A DNA stretch of 64,000 bases from Pusillimonas caeni (GTDB lineage Bacteria > Pseudomonadota > Gammaproteobacteria > Burkholderiales > Burkholderiaceae_B), in the NCBI RefSeq assembly GCF_003545815.1, contig NZ_PDUW01000007.1:186001-250000 (forward strand), written 5' to 3'. The translations under genes were made by a program, and so were the position numbers. This document shows positions 45,792 to 55,096 of the stretch, piece after piece. Position 1 is the first letter of the stretch. Every line of letters starts with the position of its first letter. The notes under the pieces were generated by a model that searched no databases, was not told the origin of the DNA, and saw only the letters and a program-made list of their open reading frames with translations.

Positions 45792-46309
45792 TTTCCGACA
45801 CACAGGGCTTGTCCGCCGAAGACGTACGCAAATACCTGCAGCGCATCTGCGAAGAAGCCGAGGGGCTGATGCGCGACTACGATCCGCGCATGATCCTCGA
45901 ATGGACCGACACCAACGTCGCCGACGGGACCTGCTTCCAGGTCGACGTCCGCATCCAGAAAGACGGCGCCCACACGGGCAGCATCGCCATGACGCTCGAG
46001 AAGGAAGACATCCTGCAACTGGGCGGCATGTTCGGCGCCGCCGCCGGCAAGGAAGGCATCGCCGACTATTCGCTGGACATGAATTTGCGCGACGTCGTCA
46101 CGCACGGCACCGACGCGGCCACTGCCAAGGTCACCTGGCGCGAACACATCATCGTGCAGGCGCCAGCGCGAGAGGGCCAGGAGTCCCGCAGCCGGCTCAC
46201 TGCCGAAGCCGAGGTGGACTGCGTCCATCTTCTCGTTCGCGAAGAGGGGCGGCTTGCGCTGGGCATGACGCTCTGCTCCGGCACGATACGCCTGAGCGTT
46301 TCGGGGTAA
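45788..46309 (+). CDS. Conserved hypothetical protein, second of a coupled pair
   Basis: A 173-residue soluble protein. It starts in an ATGA overlap with the preceding gene. An N-terminal helix (EDVRKYLQRICEEAEGLMRDY) precedes what looks like an all-beta domain with alternating hydrophobic strands (FQVDVRIQKDG, GSIAMTLEKEDI, ADYSLDMNLRDVV, AKVTWREHIIVQAP). No motif or family recognised. It ends convergent with the PAS gene, ten bases away. Confidence 0.76.
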   Translation: MISDTQGLSAEDVRKYLQRICEEAEGLMRDYDPRMILEWTDTNVADGTCFQVDVRIQKDGAHTGSIAMTLEKEDILQLGGMFGAAAGKEGIADYSLDMNLRDVVTHGTDAATAKVTWREHIIVQAPAREGQESRSRLTAEAEVDCVHLLVREEGRLALGMTLCSGTIRLSVSG

Positions 46310-46319
46310 CCGCCGCCGG

Positions 46320-47012
46320 TCAGATCCGCTGCGTGATGCGGTGACGCTTTTCGCCCGCGGTGACGCATTCTCCATCGGGCAGCCATTCCAGCAGCTGCAC
46401 GGGAGAATTCCGGCGCTTGTGGCCGAGCACATAGCCGCAGCACACCACTTCGTCGGCGCTGCGGCTGATCGATTCCACAAAGGCGATTCTTCCCGGGTCC
46501 GTGAGGTACATGCCTACGCCGGTAATGATGTGCGACGCGATCTTTTCGCTATATTGGCGGTGGGCCGCGACGGCATTGCCCTCGGCCTGTGCGGCCGAAG
46601 CGGCCTTGGGCCTGACGCACGCCGAAACGTCCCTCATGACCAGCACGATCTGATGTCCGTCCTGCCCCGCCGCGGCGGGCACCAGTTGCGCGCTGACTTC
46701 CATCCACGCGTAGCCGCCCGTTTTCTTGCGCATGCGCACCACGATGGGCACGCAGTCGACGCCATGCTTCAGCAGTTCGCGATGCGCCTTGCAGATAATC
46801 GGCAAATCGTCCGGGTGCACGAAAACGTCCGGGCCCTTTTCGACCATTTCATCGGGCTTCCAGCCAAGCAGCCGCTCGCAGGCCGGCGAGGCATAGGTCA
46901 TTTTCATCGCGCCGTCCACCAGGCAGATCATGTCGGAAGCATGTTCGGCCAGCAGACGAAAATCCAGTTCGTTCATAAATGGCGATGCCTGGCTGCGATC
47001 TCTCTTCTTCAT
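46320..47012 (-). CDS. PAS-domain protein
   Basis: A 230-residue protein. Residues 18-130 form a PAS domain (FRLLAEHASDMICLVDGAMKMTYASPACERLLGW, with the PAC part YAWMEVSAQLVP). The C-terminal 90 residues contain RQYSEKIASHIITGVGMYLTDPGRIAFVESI and no output domain I can name; there is no kinase, GGDEF or helix-turn-helix. The first ATG at 47012 is used; the ATG at 46976 is an alternative with little to choose between them. It could be a single-domain redox or small-molecule sensor. Confidence 0.75.
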   Translation of the reverse strand: MKKRDRSQASPFMNELDFRLLAEHASDMICLVDGAMKMTYASPACERLLGWKPDEMVEKGPDVFVHPDDLPIICKAHRELLKHGVDCVPIVVRMRKKTGGYAWMEVSAQLVPAAAGQDGHQIVLVMRDVSACVRPKAASAAQAEGNAVAAHRQYSEKIASHIITGVGMYLTDPGRIAFVESISRSADEVVCCGYVLGHKRRNSPVQLLEWLPDGECVTAGEKRHRITQRI

Positions 47013-47150
47013 CGCTGAAGATCCCAGGCTCCTCCTCGTTACCTATGACTTGAAATCTATTGTGCACTGCAACATAAAAATTGTCCAGCCACTTCAGATA
47101 AAGCAAAAGCCACGATAAAAAAGGAGCCAGCAAGCCAAGTGCCGACAAGC

Positions 47151-47193
47151 GAAAAAGAAAAAAGGACTTATGAGACGATACTCATAAGTCCTT
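47151..47193 (-). terminator. Rho-independent terminator after tRNA-Val
   Basis: On the minus strand a perfect 13-base-pair stem (47162-47174 with 47181-47193) with a six-base loop is followed by a T-rich tract. It ends the tRNA-Val transcript. Confidence 0.88.
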
Positions 47194-47211
47194 CATTCTT
47201 GAAGCAGTTTG

Positions 47212-47287
47212 TGGTGGGTGCTACAGGGGTCGAACCTGTGACCTACGCCTTGTAAGGGCGCCGCTCTACCAACTGAGCTAAGCACCC
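47212..47287 (-). tRNA. tRNA-Val (anticodon TAC)
   Basis: On the minus strand the acceptor stem pairs GGGTGCT with AGCACCC. The D-arm, the anticodon loop CTTACAA with anticodon TAC, and the TTCGAAC loop are all canonical, and CCA is encoded. It follows hupB by 172 bases. Confidence 0.95.
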
Positions 47288-47459
47288 CGAGCGGCATCTG
47301 CATGTGGCAAAACACAATATGTGCTGCACTGCGATACTGCCATGCGAACCTTCAAGGTTCGACCTTTGGGGTCACTTCACATTTCGGGCCACTTCGTGCC
47401 AAAAAAGCCTAGCGATTATAGCCCGGCCGCTCAAGGCAGGCAAACGGGCCAGCGCCTAC

Positions 47460-47732
47460 TTAGTTGACGGCGTCTTTCAGAGCCTTGCCGGGACGGAACT
47501 TGGGCACGCGAGCCTTCTTGATCTTGATGGCTTCGCCGGTGCGCGGGTTGCGGCCGGTGCGGGCGGCACGCTCGGAAACGCCGAAAGTACCGAAGCCCAC
47601 CAAGGTGACCGAACCCTTCTTTTTCAGGGTGGTCTTGACCGCGCCGATGAAGGCTTCGAGGGCGCGACCGGCGTCGGCCTTGGAGAGGTCGGCCTTGGTG
47701 GAGATGTGTTCGATGAGCTCTGTCTTGTTCAT
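47460..47732 (-). CDS. hupB: DNA-binding protein HU-beta
   Basis: A 90-residue histone-like protein. The beta-arm signature [24 protein letters not shown] is complete, and the helical N-terminus [21 protein letters not shown] is typical. HU dimers bend and compact DNA. The ATG at 47732 gives the exact family length; the open frame further upstream lacks a ribosome-binding site. It is followed by tRNA-Val on the same strand. Confidence 0.95.
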   Translation of the reverse strand: MNKTELIEHISTKADLSKADAGRALEAFIGAVKTTLKKKGSVTLVGFGTFGVSERAARTGRNPRTGEAIKIKKARVPKFRPGKALKDAVN

Positions 47733-48126
47733 TAAGGTATACCCCTGAAAATTATTATGACCGGCCTGGGCAAGCTGCCCCGTGCCGGCATTTTTGACCA
47801 AAAAAACACAGCACGTTCACGTGCAGGTACCACAATTGACTGGCGGGAATGTCAGTAAAGACGCTGCCTACCGGCTAACGCGTATTAAGCCTTTGAAATA
47901 AGGCCGTGTCAAGGGGAAAAGCGCCCAAAACCCGCACGATTGCTCACTTTTTTCAAATGACCGGTTTAAAAAATGTAAATTTCCGAAGCCCCCTCGACGC
48001 ACAAAAAAAGTGCGCGCCGCGACGCTTCGGCTTGCCGTCCTGCAAGGCGCTATTTTTTTCTCGGGCATGCCGGCCGACGGGCCGGGCCACGCTTCGGCGA
48101 AGCGCCCCGCCCCGCATTCCAAGCGT
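47733..48126. other. Intergenic region upstream of hupB
   Basis: A gap of 394 bases holding the hupB promoter region and the sequence past the PLP-enzyme stop. It contains several A- and T-runs and small GC hairpins (for example around 48091-48103), but no convincing gene or classical terminator. Confidence 0.55.
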
Positions 48127-49362
48127 TCACATTGATTCGAGCGCCTGCCGGAAATCGTCGATGAGATCCTGCACGTCTTCGATGCCCACCGAGATGCGCA
48201 GCATGCTGTCGGCGATGCCCATCAGCGCGCGGCGTTCGGGACCCATCTCGTAATAGATGGTGTGCGCGACGGGCAGCACGAGCGTGCGCGTGTCGCCCAG
48301 ATGCGTGGCCAGCACGAAGACGCGCAGACGGTTGAGGAACTCGAACACATCGATGCCATCGATCAGCTCCACACCCAGCAAAGCGCCGTAGCGGCCGCCG
48401 AACAGCTCGCCGGCCCGCCGGTGCTGGGGATGGGATGCCAGGCCCGGGTAGCTGACCCGCGCCACCTTGGCGTGCGCATCGAGCGCTTGGGCCAGCGCCA
48501 AGGCATTGCCGCAGCATCGTTCCATGCGCAAGGCCAGCGTTTCGGAACCCACCGATATGCGATGGGCCGAGTCGGCCGACAAGGTGCCGCCCATATCGCG
48601 CAGGCCCTTCTTCTTGATCTGCGTAAGGCCCCAGCCTCGGGCAGAACCATTGCGGTACACCTCGGCAATGTTGGGATAGTCGGACCAGTCGTACAGCCCG
48701 GTATCGGTGACCGCGCCCCCCAATGCATGGCCATGTCCGCCGATGTACTTGGACAGCGAATTGACGACCAGCCCCGCGCCCATGTCCTTGCCCCGGCACA
48801 GCCAGGGCGTGCTCAGCGTGTTGTCGACGACGTAAAGCAGCGCGTGCTCGCGGCACCAGTCTCCGATGGCCTTCATGTCGGCCACCTGGGTGCCGGGATT
48901 GGCAATGGACTCTACGAACACCATGCGGGTTTCGGGGCGCAGCGCGGCCGCCACATTGGCAACGTCGGTGGCGTCGACCAGAGTCACCTCCACGCCCAGC
49001 GCCGCAAGCGTGCTGAGCAGGCTGTTGGTGTTGCCGAAGATGTACTGGCTGGAAATCAGATGGTCGCCTTCGCGCAGCAGGGTGAAGAAGGTCGCGTTCA
49101 GGGCCGCCATGCCGGTTGCGAAGCTGACGGTGTTGACGCCCTCTTCCATCTGCGTGATCTTGGCCTCCAGGGCCGCGGTGGTCGGCGTGCCCTGGCGCGC
49201 GTAGGTGAAGCCGGCCTTGCCCTGGAACACGGCGGCCAGCTCACGCGAGTCGGCGAAAGCGTACTCCGAAGACGGATGCAGAGGTTTGTGGATGGCGCCG
49301 TGCTCGACGGTCGAGCGCCTGTCCGAATGAACGAGAGTGGTGGTAAAGCCGTTGTTAGCCAT
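48127..49362 (-). CDS. Cys/Met-metabolism PLP-dependent enzyme (cystathionine gamma-synthase family)
   Basis: A 411-residue fold-type I PLP enzyme. The PLP lysine lies in VNSLSKYIGGHGHALGG, and the cofactor-binding segments SFATGMAALNATFF and YVVDNTLSTPWLCRG are present. The family makes or breaks C-S bonds in cysteine, homocysteine and methionine metabolism (MetB, MetZ, MetC, MdeA). The substrate cannot be decided from the sequence; O-succinylhomoserine sulfhydrylase or cystathionine synthase/lyase activity are the leading options. It lies alone. Confidence 0.87.
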   Translation of the reverse strand: MANNGFTTTLVHSDRRSTVEHGAIHKPLHPSSEYAFADSRELAAVFQGKAGFTYARQGTPTTAALEAKITQMEEGVNTVSFATGMAALNATFFTLLREGDHLISSQYIFGNTNSLLSTLAALGVEVTLVDATDVANVAAALRPETRMVFVESIANPGTQVADMKAIGDWCREHALLYVVDNTLSTPWLCRGKDMGAGLVVNSLSKYIGGHGHALGGAVTDTGLYDWSDYPNIAEVYRNGSARGWGLTQIKKKGLRDMGGTLSADSAHRISVGSETLALRMERCCGNALALAQALDAHAKVARVSYPGLASHPQHRRAGELFGGRYGALLGVELIDGIDVFEFLNRLRVFVLATHLGDTRTLVLPVAHTIYYEMGPERRALMGIADSMLRISVGIEDVQDLIDDFRQALESM

Positions 49363-49457
49363 GGCAGCTCACGATACTGTGAATGAGATGTGTAAGAAAT
49401 GAAGCCGAACGGGGCGAGCCTCGCAACCGCAGCCGGCGGGCCCTGTGCGATGGCGCG

Positions 49458-50207
49458 TCAGCCGCTTGCGGTGCGCTGGCGCACCGTTTCGTAAAGGCAT
49501 ACGGCGCTGGCCACGCTGACGTTGAGGCTTTCCACCGCGCCCAGCATGGGAATGTGCACCAGTTCGTCGCAGGTTTCGCGCGTAAGGCGCCTCATGCCCT
49601 CGCCTTCGGCGCCCATGACCCATGCCATGGGGCGGCGTCCGTCGATGCCGTGCATGCCGCCTTCGGCCTGATCGTCGGTGCCCACCAGCCAGATGTCCCG
49701 CTCTTTCAGCTGGCGCATGGTGCGCGCCAGGTTGGTCACCATGATGTAGGGCACGGTGTCGGCCGCGCCGCAGGCCACGCGCTGCACGGTGGCGCCCAGC
49801 CCCACCGCCCGATCGCGCGGCGCCAGCACGGCGTGCACCCCCGCCGCGTCGGCGGTGCGCAGGCAGGCGCCGAGATTGTGCGGATCGGTGACCCCGTCGA
49901 GCAGCAGCAGCAAAGGCGTTTCGCCGCGCTCTTCCAGGCCGTCGAGCACTTCGTCGATATCCGTCGCCAGCGTATTGGCGTCGGCCAGGGCGACGACGCC
50001 CTGATGCCGCGTGCCGCGCGCCAGGCCTTCCAATCTGTCGGCCGGCACGGGATGCACGCGCACTTGCGCCGCCTGAGCCTGTTCGATCAGCGACTGCATG
50101 CGCTTGTCGCGCCGCGAGGCCTCGACATACAACTGCCGAATGGTGGCCGGCGCATGGCGCAGCCGCGCTGTGACGGCGTGAAAGCCGGCCAGGACCTGTT
50201 GGGACAT
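49458..50207 (-). CDS. rlmB: 23S rRNA (guanosine-2'-O)-methyltransferase RlmB
   Basis: A 249-residue SPOUT methyltransferase. Residues 1-75 form the substrate-binding domain. The catalytic part has the SPOUT motifs [37 protein letters not shown] and [22 protein letters not shown]. It modifies Gm2251 in the ribosomal P-loop. The ATG at 50207 follows AAGGA; an upstream in-frame ATG at 50228 lacks support. It is downstream of rnr by 89 bases, the classical rnr-rlmB pair. Confidence 0.94.
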   Translation of the reverse strand: MSQQVLAGFHAVTARLRHAPATIRQLYVEASRRDKRMQSLIEQAQAAQVRVHPVPADRLEGLARGTRHQGVVALADANTLATDIDEVLDGLEERGETPLLLLLDGVTDPHNLGACLRTADAAGVHAVLAPRDRAVGLGATVQRVACGAADTVPYIMVTNLARTMRQLKERDIWLVGTDDQAEGGMHGIDGRRPMAWVMGAEGEGMRRLTRETCDELVHIPMLGAVESLNVSVASAVCLYETVRQRTASG

Positions 50208-50296
50208 GGGGTTCCTTCTGGAAAACAAAGCGGAGAGTATCAGGCGATTTTACTCTCCGCCCGCAAGCGCCCCCTGTGCCGGGCCTTGCCAGGGCT

Positions 50297-52768
50297 TCAG
50301 CGCCGTTTGCGCGGAGCCGTCTTGCCGGACTTGGCCGCGGACTTGCTGGCGGCTTTCCGCGGCGCCTTGGCGGCGCGTTTTTCGGCCGCCCTGCGCTCGC
50401 GCGCCGTCGTGCCCTTCAGCGCCTCGGGCTTGGTGGACGCCGCCTTCTTGCCGCGCCGCGCGGCCGCCTCGCGAGGCTCGGCCACGGCTTTCTGCAAGGC
50501 CTTGAAGGTGGTGCCCTTGACCAGCCGGAATTCGATGCGGCGCGCCTCGAGATCGACACGCGCCACCTGCACCTGCACCGGATCGGTGAGGCGATAGCGT
50601 ATGCCGGTGCGCTCGCCGCGCAGTTCGTGCAGGCTCTCGTTGTACTGGAAGTAGTCCGAACCCAGTTCCGACACGTGCACCAGACCTTCCACGAACAGGG
50701 TGTCGAGCGTGATGAACAGCCCGAAGGGCGCCACGCCCGTCACGCGGCCGCTGAAAACCTCGCCCACGTGCTCTTTGACGAACCAGCACTTGAGCCAGGC
50801 CTCGACGTCGCGCGACGCGTCGTCGGCCCGGCGCTCGCGCGCCGACAGCAGCAGGCCGAGCTTTTCCCAGATGGCGTGCTGGCGCTCGCCGGGCGTGAGC
50901 TCCGCCGCCGCATTGACGTCGTCGATGTCGGGCACATAGCGCTTGTTCTGCAATATGGACTTGATCACCCGATGCGTGAGCAGGTCGGGATAGCGCCGGA
51001 TGGGCGAAGTGAAATGCGCATAGTGCTGATAGGCCAGGCCGAAGTGGCCCGACTCTTCGGGGCTGTAGATGGCCTGCTGCAGCGAGCGCAGACACATGGT
51101 CTGCAGCACTTCGTAGTCGGGCCGTCCCCGTGCGGCCTGCAGGAGGCGGGCGTAATCGTGGGTGGTGGGTTCGTCGCCCCCCTCGAGCGCCAGGCCGATG
51201 TTGCGCAGGTAGTCGCGCAGGGCCTTGAGCTTTTCGGGCGTAGGGCCTTCGTGAACCCGGTAAAGGCTGATGCGCTTGTTGCGCTTGGTGAAATCGGCCG
51301 CGCAGGTATTGGCGGCCAGCATGCATTCCTCGATGATTCGGTGGGCGTCGTTGCGCTCGTACGGCACGATGCGCTCTATGCGGCCCAGCGGGTTGCAGAT
51401 GATCTTGGTCTCGACCGTTTCGAACTCCATGGCGCCGCGCCGCGCCCGGGATTCGGACAGTAGCTGGTAGAGCTCGTAAAGGTCGAGCACGTGCGGCATG
51501 ACGTGCTGCATGTTCTGGGCGGCCGGCCCATTGGGCTGCTGCAGCGCGGCCCACACATCGGTGTAGGTGGTGCGCGCGTGCGAATGGATGACGGCGTTAT
51601 AGAACTGGTAGGCCGAGACGATGCCCGCCTTGGCGCCGTTGGCGGGAATGACCATGTCGCAGACCAGCACCAGGCGGTCCACGTCCGGATTGAGCGAACA
51701 CAGCCCGTTGGACAGCGATTCGGGCAGCATGGGGATGACGCGGCGTGGAAAGTACACGCTGGTGCCGCGCTGGAAGGCGTCGTCGTCCAGCGCCGACCCG
51801 GCCGTGACATAGTGACTGACGTCGGCGATGGCGACCAGCAGCCGCCATGCCGGCCGCTTGCGCTTCTCGGTGCCGATGTCGATGGGCATGCAGAACACCG
51901 CATCGTCGAAATCGCGCGCGTCTTCGCCGTCGATGGTGATGAAGGGCAGGTCGCGCAGGTCGACCCGGCCCTTGAGTTCGCCCGGCTTGACGGCGGTGGG
52001 CAGCTTGCCCGCCTGAGCCATGGCCGCCTTGGAAAAATCGACGGGAACGTCGAACTTGCGCACGGCGATCTCGATCTCCATGCCGGGGTCGTCGATTTCG
52101 CCCAGCACTTCGATGACCCGCCCCAGCGGCTGGGTGTGGCGCGTGGGCTGCTGCATGATCTGCACCGTGACCACCTGGCCATGTTCGGCGCCGGCCGTAT
52201 CGCCCGAGGGAATGAGGATGTCGTGCTTGATGCGCTGGTCTTCGGGCACCACGATGCTGATGCCCGGCTCGCGCAGGAAGCGCCCCACCAGCTTGTCGGT
52301 GCGACGTTCGACCACTTCGACAATGGTGGCCTCGGGCTTGCCGCGGTATTCGCCATCGGGCTTGGCCAGCACCCGGTCGCCATGCAGCACCTTGAGCATT
52401 TCGCGCGGGGCCAGAAAAAGATCGGGCCCGCCATCGTCACGCAAAAGGAAACCGAAGCCATCGCGATGGCCCTGTACCCGTCCGGCTATGAAATCGACCT
52501 TCGGTGCCGCCAAAATTTGTCCCTGTGCGTTGTAGAAAATCTGTCCGTCGCGCTCCATCGCCTTCAGGCGCCGATCGAACCCTACCGACAGAGGGTAGCT
52601 TGCGCCCATTGCCTGGGCCAGACCCTGCACGTCGTATGCCTGGCCTGTGGCGCGCAGCAGTTCCAATACGGCTTCGCGACTGGGAACACCGGGATCGAAA
52701 TCGGGCGGCAGCGAGTGTGCACTGTTGGAAGTCTGACTGTCGTTTTCGTTTTTTATTCGCTTTGCCAA
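50297..52768 (-). CDS. rnr: Ribonuclease R
   Basis: An 823-residue 3'-5' exoribonuclease. An N-terminal winged-helix region and two cold-shock domains cover about residues 30-230. The RNB catalytic domain starts near 270 (ITIDGEDARDFDDAVF with the metal-binding aspartates). The S1 domain is at about 645-725, followed by a Lys/Ala/Arg-rich tail of about 70 residues that helps unwind structured RNA. The start is next to a 178-base gap that separates it from the divergent tRNA-Leu. Confidence 0.95.
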   Translation of the reverse strand: MAKRIKNENDSQTSNSAHSLPPDFDPGVPSREAVLELLRATGQAYDVQGLAQAMGASYPLSVGFDRRLKAMERDGQIFYNAQGQILAAPKVDFIAGRVQGHRDGFGFLLRDDGGPDLFLAPREMLKVLHGDRVLAKPDGEYRGKPEATIVEVVERRTDKLVGRFLREPGISIVVPEDQRIKHDILIPSGDTAGAEHGQVVTVQIMQQPTRHTQPLGRVIEVLGEIDDPGMEIEIAVRKFDVPVDFSKAAMAQAGKLPTAVKPGELKGRVDLRDLPFITIDGEDARDFDDAVFCMPIDIGTEKRKRPAWRLLVAIADVSHYVTAGSALDDDAFQRGTSVYFPRRVIPMLPESLSNGLCSLNPDVDRLVLVCDMVIPANGAKAGIVSAYQFYNAVIHSHARTTYTDVWAALQQPNGPAAQNMQHVMPHVLDLYELYQLLSESRARRGAMEFETVETKIICNPLGRIERIVPYERNDAHRIIEECMLAANTCAADFTKRNKRISLYRVHEGPTPEKLKALRDYLRNIGLALEGGDEPTTHDYARLLQAARGRPDYEVLQTMCLRSLQQAIYSPEESGHFGLAYQHYAHFTSPIRRYPDLLTHRVIKSILQNKRYVPDIDDVNAAAELTPGERQHAIWEKLGLLLSARERRADDASRDVEAWLKCWFVKEHVGEVFSGRVTGVAPFGLFITLDTLFVEGLVHVSELGSDYFQYNESLHELRGERTGIRYRLTDPVQVQVARVDLEARRIEFRLVKGTTFKALQKAVAEPREAAARRGKKAASTKPEALKGTTARERRAAEKRAAKAPRKAASKSAAKSGKTAPRKRR

Positions 52769-52946
52769 AGAAAACTTTCCGTTTGATGAAAAAATAGGTT
52801 ATACTACGATTCTTCGCTGGCGCAGGCAGCAAATTAGTTTGAGTTACCCTGCATCAGCAAGAATAAGAGAGCGTAGTTTTAGGTGTATGCGGCTTGTTAA
52901 GTTATTTAAGGGCCACATGATTAAAACGTTAGCATACTCTTATTAA

Positions 52947-53031
52947 GCCCAGATGGCGGAATTGGTAGACGCGCATGGTTCAGGTCCATGTGCCGCAAGG
53001 TGTGGAGGTTCGAGTCCTCTTCTGGGCACCA
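52947..53031 (+). tRNA. tRNA-Leu (anticodon CAG)
   Basis: An 85-base class II tRNA. The acceptor stem pairs GCCCAGA with TCTGGGC, anticodon CAG lies in the loop TTCAGGT, and a long variable arm (TGCCGCAAGGTGT), the TTCGAGT loop and encoded CCA are present. Confidence 0.95.
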
Positions 53032-53046
53032 CCCTATTCTTGGGAG

Positions 53047-53085
53047 AAGCCCCGTAAATCATCGATTTACGGGGCTTTTTCTTGT
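53047..53085 (+). terminator. Rho-independent terminator after tRNA-Leu
   Basis: A perfect 14-base-pair stem (53047-53060 with 53064-53077), three-base loop, then a T-tract, 15 bases past the tRNA. Confidence 0.9.
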
Positions 53086-53128
53086 CCGCTCGGAACGTGC
53101 CCGGATGGCGCCGGGCCGTCCGGGCGAA

Positions 53129-53158
53129 CGGCTGGCCTTTTAGTGTCGACAGGCCCTA
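53129..53158 (-). repeat. Short dispersed repeat, copy 2, beginning at a stop codon
   Basis: Thirty bases on the minus strand starting exactly at the TAG stop of the GNAT gene, matching copy 1 at 741-770 at 26 of 30 positions by my count. The ends contain complementary GGCCT/AGGCC, so it could fold weakly. Confidence 0.55.
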
Positions 53159-53581
53159 GAAGACCTTGCGCATCGATATGTGCTCGATGCCCGCGTCCAT
53201 GAATTTTTCGCCTTCGGCCTGAAAGCCGTAAGCGCGGTAAAAACCCCGGGCATGCCATTGAGCGGCCAGCGCCACCGATGGATCGCCGCGGCGGCGTGCC
53301 GCTTCGACCAGGGCCGTCAACAGCATTGCGCCCACGCCGCGGCCGCGATGGGCGGCGCGCACCGCCATGCGGCCGATGTGGGCGTCCGGCAACAGCCGCC
53401 CCGTTCCCACGACCGTGTCGCCCTCGAGGGCCAAGGCATGGACGGCAATGGCATCGTATTCGTCCAGTTCGAGTTCGACGGGCACGCCCTGCTCGACCAC
53501 GAATACCTCGTGACGCAGGGCGCCCGCCCGCTCTCCGAGCTGCCCCCAGTCGCCGATCAATACCTCGATTTCCCGCCCCAT
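53156..53581 (-). CDS. GNAT-family N-acetyltransferase
   Basis: A 141-residue acetyltransferase. The acetyl-CoA motif is MAVRAAHRGRGVGAMLL near residue 72, with the C-terminal motif B strand AQWHARGFYRAYGFQAEG. It is similar to ElaA-type proteins in the WGQLGERAGALRHEVFVVEQGVP start. The substrate is unknown. It stands alone, with the MBL gene divergent. Confidence 0.87.
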   Translation of the reverse strand: MGREIEVLIGDWGQLGERAGALRHEVFVVEQGVPVELELDEYDAIAVHALALEGDTVVGTGRLLPDAHIGRMAVRAAHRGRGVGAMLLTALVEAARRRGDPSVALAAQWHARGFYRAYGFQAEGEKFMDAGIEHISMRKVF

Positions 53582-53747
53582 CGCCTCATTCCCGATTCTT
53601 GTGGACCCGCCATGCGCCCGATTTCAAGCTTCGCTTGCACTGCGACGATAGCACTCCGCGGCTTGGGCCGCCGAAGCCGGAGGCATGCGCTTTGCCCGCC
53701 AACTGCTAGCATGTTCCAATCGGCAGACCAGACGGAGGAGATATCTC

Positions 53748-54644
53748 ATGACGAACCGAGCCAGCGTCCAGGCCTTCTTTGACCAAGCCACCAACACGGT
53801 CAGCTACCTTGTGGCGGATCCGGAATCGCGCCAGGCGGTTTTCATCGACCCCGTGCTGGACTACGACCACCCCAGCGGCAAAGTCTCTACAAAGTCGGCC
53901 GAGCAGATGCTGACGGCCGCCCGCTCGGCGGGCCTCGACATCGTGCGCATTCTTGAAACCCACGCGCACGCCGACCACTTGAGCGCCGCGCCCTTTCTCA
54001 AGGAGCAGACCGGCGCGCCGATCTGCATAGGCGAGCACATCAGCAAGGTCCAGGCCATTTTCAAGCCCGTGTTCAACTTGCCGGAGGTCTCGGGCGACGG
54101 CAGCGAGTTCGACGAGCTGCTCCGCGATGGCGACACCTTTGCCATAGGCGGACTGCAGGCGCGCGTCATGCATACGCCCGGCCACACGCCCGCCTGCATT
54201 TCATATGTCATCGGCGATGCGGTGTTCGTCGGCGACACGCTCTTCATGCCGGACTACGGCACGGCGCGGGCCGATTTCCCCGGCGGCAGCGCGCAAACGC
54301 TGTACCGGTCCATCCGCCGCCTGCTGGAGCTTCCCCCCGCCACCCGCATGTTCGTATGCCACGACTACAAGGCCGAGGGACGCGACCATTACGCCTGGGA
54401 GACCACCATCGAGGCCCAGCGGCAGGGCAATGTGCACGTGCACGACGGCGTATCCGAAGAAGAATTCGCGCGGATGCGCACCGAGCGCGACAAAACGCTT
54501 TCCGCACCCGCTCTGCTGCTGCCCTCGATCCAGGTCAACATCCGTGCCGGCCGCTGGCCCCGGCCCGAAGCAAACGGCCGTCGCTACCTGAAGATCCCGC
54601 TCGACTTCGACGGCGGCCCGCATCGGGACCACGACAAGGAATGA
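53748..54644 (+). CDS. MBL-fold metallohydrolase, persulfide dioxygenase (ETHE1)-like
   Basis: A 298-residue metallo-beta-lactamase-fold protein. The metal-binding motif is THAHADHLSAA, followed by the HTPGHTPA His and the later Asp in GDTLFMPDYGTARADFPGG, the signature of the ETHE1/Blh sulfur dioxygenase group, which oxidises glutathione persulfide. The ATG at 53748 has GGAGGAG seven bases upstream; the longer open frame lacks this. No rhodanese domain is fused and no sulfide:quinone reductase is nearby. Confidence 0.87.
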   Translation: MTNRASVQAFFDQATNTVSYLVADPESRQAVFIDPVLDYDHPSGKVSTKSAEQMLTAARSAGLDIVRILETHAHADHLSAAPFLKEQTGAPICIGEHISKVQAIFKPVFNLPEVSGDGSEFDELLRDGDTFAIGGLQARVMHTPGHTPACISYVIGDAVFVGDTLFMPDYGTARADFPGGSAQTLYRSIRRLLELPPATRMFVCHDYKAEGRDHYAWETTIEAQRQGNVHVHDGVSEEEFARMRTERDKTLSAPALLLPSIQVNIRAGRWPRPEANGRRYLKIPLDFDGGPHRDHDKE

Positions 54645-54717
54645 GCCACGGAAAGCCATGCCAGGGCATGGGATTTGCTGCGCGAAGCAATGTCATAAAA
54701 CCCGCAAGGAGCTGACC

Positions 54718-54906
54718 ATGCCTGCAAAATCCCAAGCCCAACAGAAAGCCGCCGGCGCGGCGCTGTCCGCCAAGCGCGGCGACACGAAGGTGGGCGAGCT
54801 GAAAGGCGCTTCAAAGTCGATGTACAAGTCAATGAGCGAGAAAGAACTGGACGACATGGCCTCGACCAAACGCAAGGGCAAGCCGGAACACAAGTCCAAA
54901 TCCTGA
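54718..54906 (+). CDS. DUF3008 family small basic protein
   Basis: A 62-residue Lys-rich protein (MPAKSQAQQKAAGAALSAKRG) with AAGGAG before the ATG. SMSEKELDDMASTKRKGKPEHK is the family's conserved C-terminal part. Function unknown; proteins of this kind are often stress-induced. It ends before a strong terminator. Confidence 0.88.
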   Translation: MPAKSQAQQKAAGAALSAKRGDTKVGELKGASKSMYKSMSEKELDDMASTKRKGKPEHKSKS

Positions 54907-54946
54907 CTGCGCGCGCGCACGCACGCCGCGAGACGCTGTTCCAGCC

Positions 54947-54980
54947 AGCCCCGCCGGCCGCCCGGCGGGGCTCGTTTTTT
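54947..54980 (+). terminator. Rho-independent terminator after the DUF3008 gene
   Basis: An 11-base-pair GC stem (54947-54957 with 54962-54972), four-base loop, then six T residues. Confidence 0.88.
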
Positions 54981-55096
54981 CCGCGCCGGACGGCGCCTTC
55001 GCCGTTTCACGTGCTTGCCGCCCAGCGCCCACTACATTCCGAAACAAGGTTCTGGTATGGTTGTAAGGCTAAGAATAACCAGAGAAGGAATCGCCG

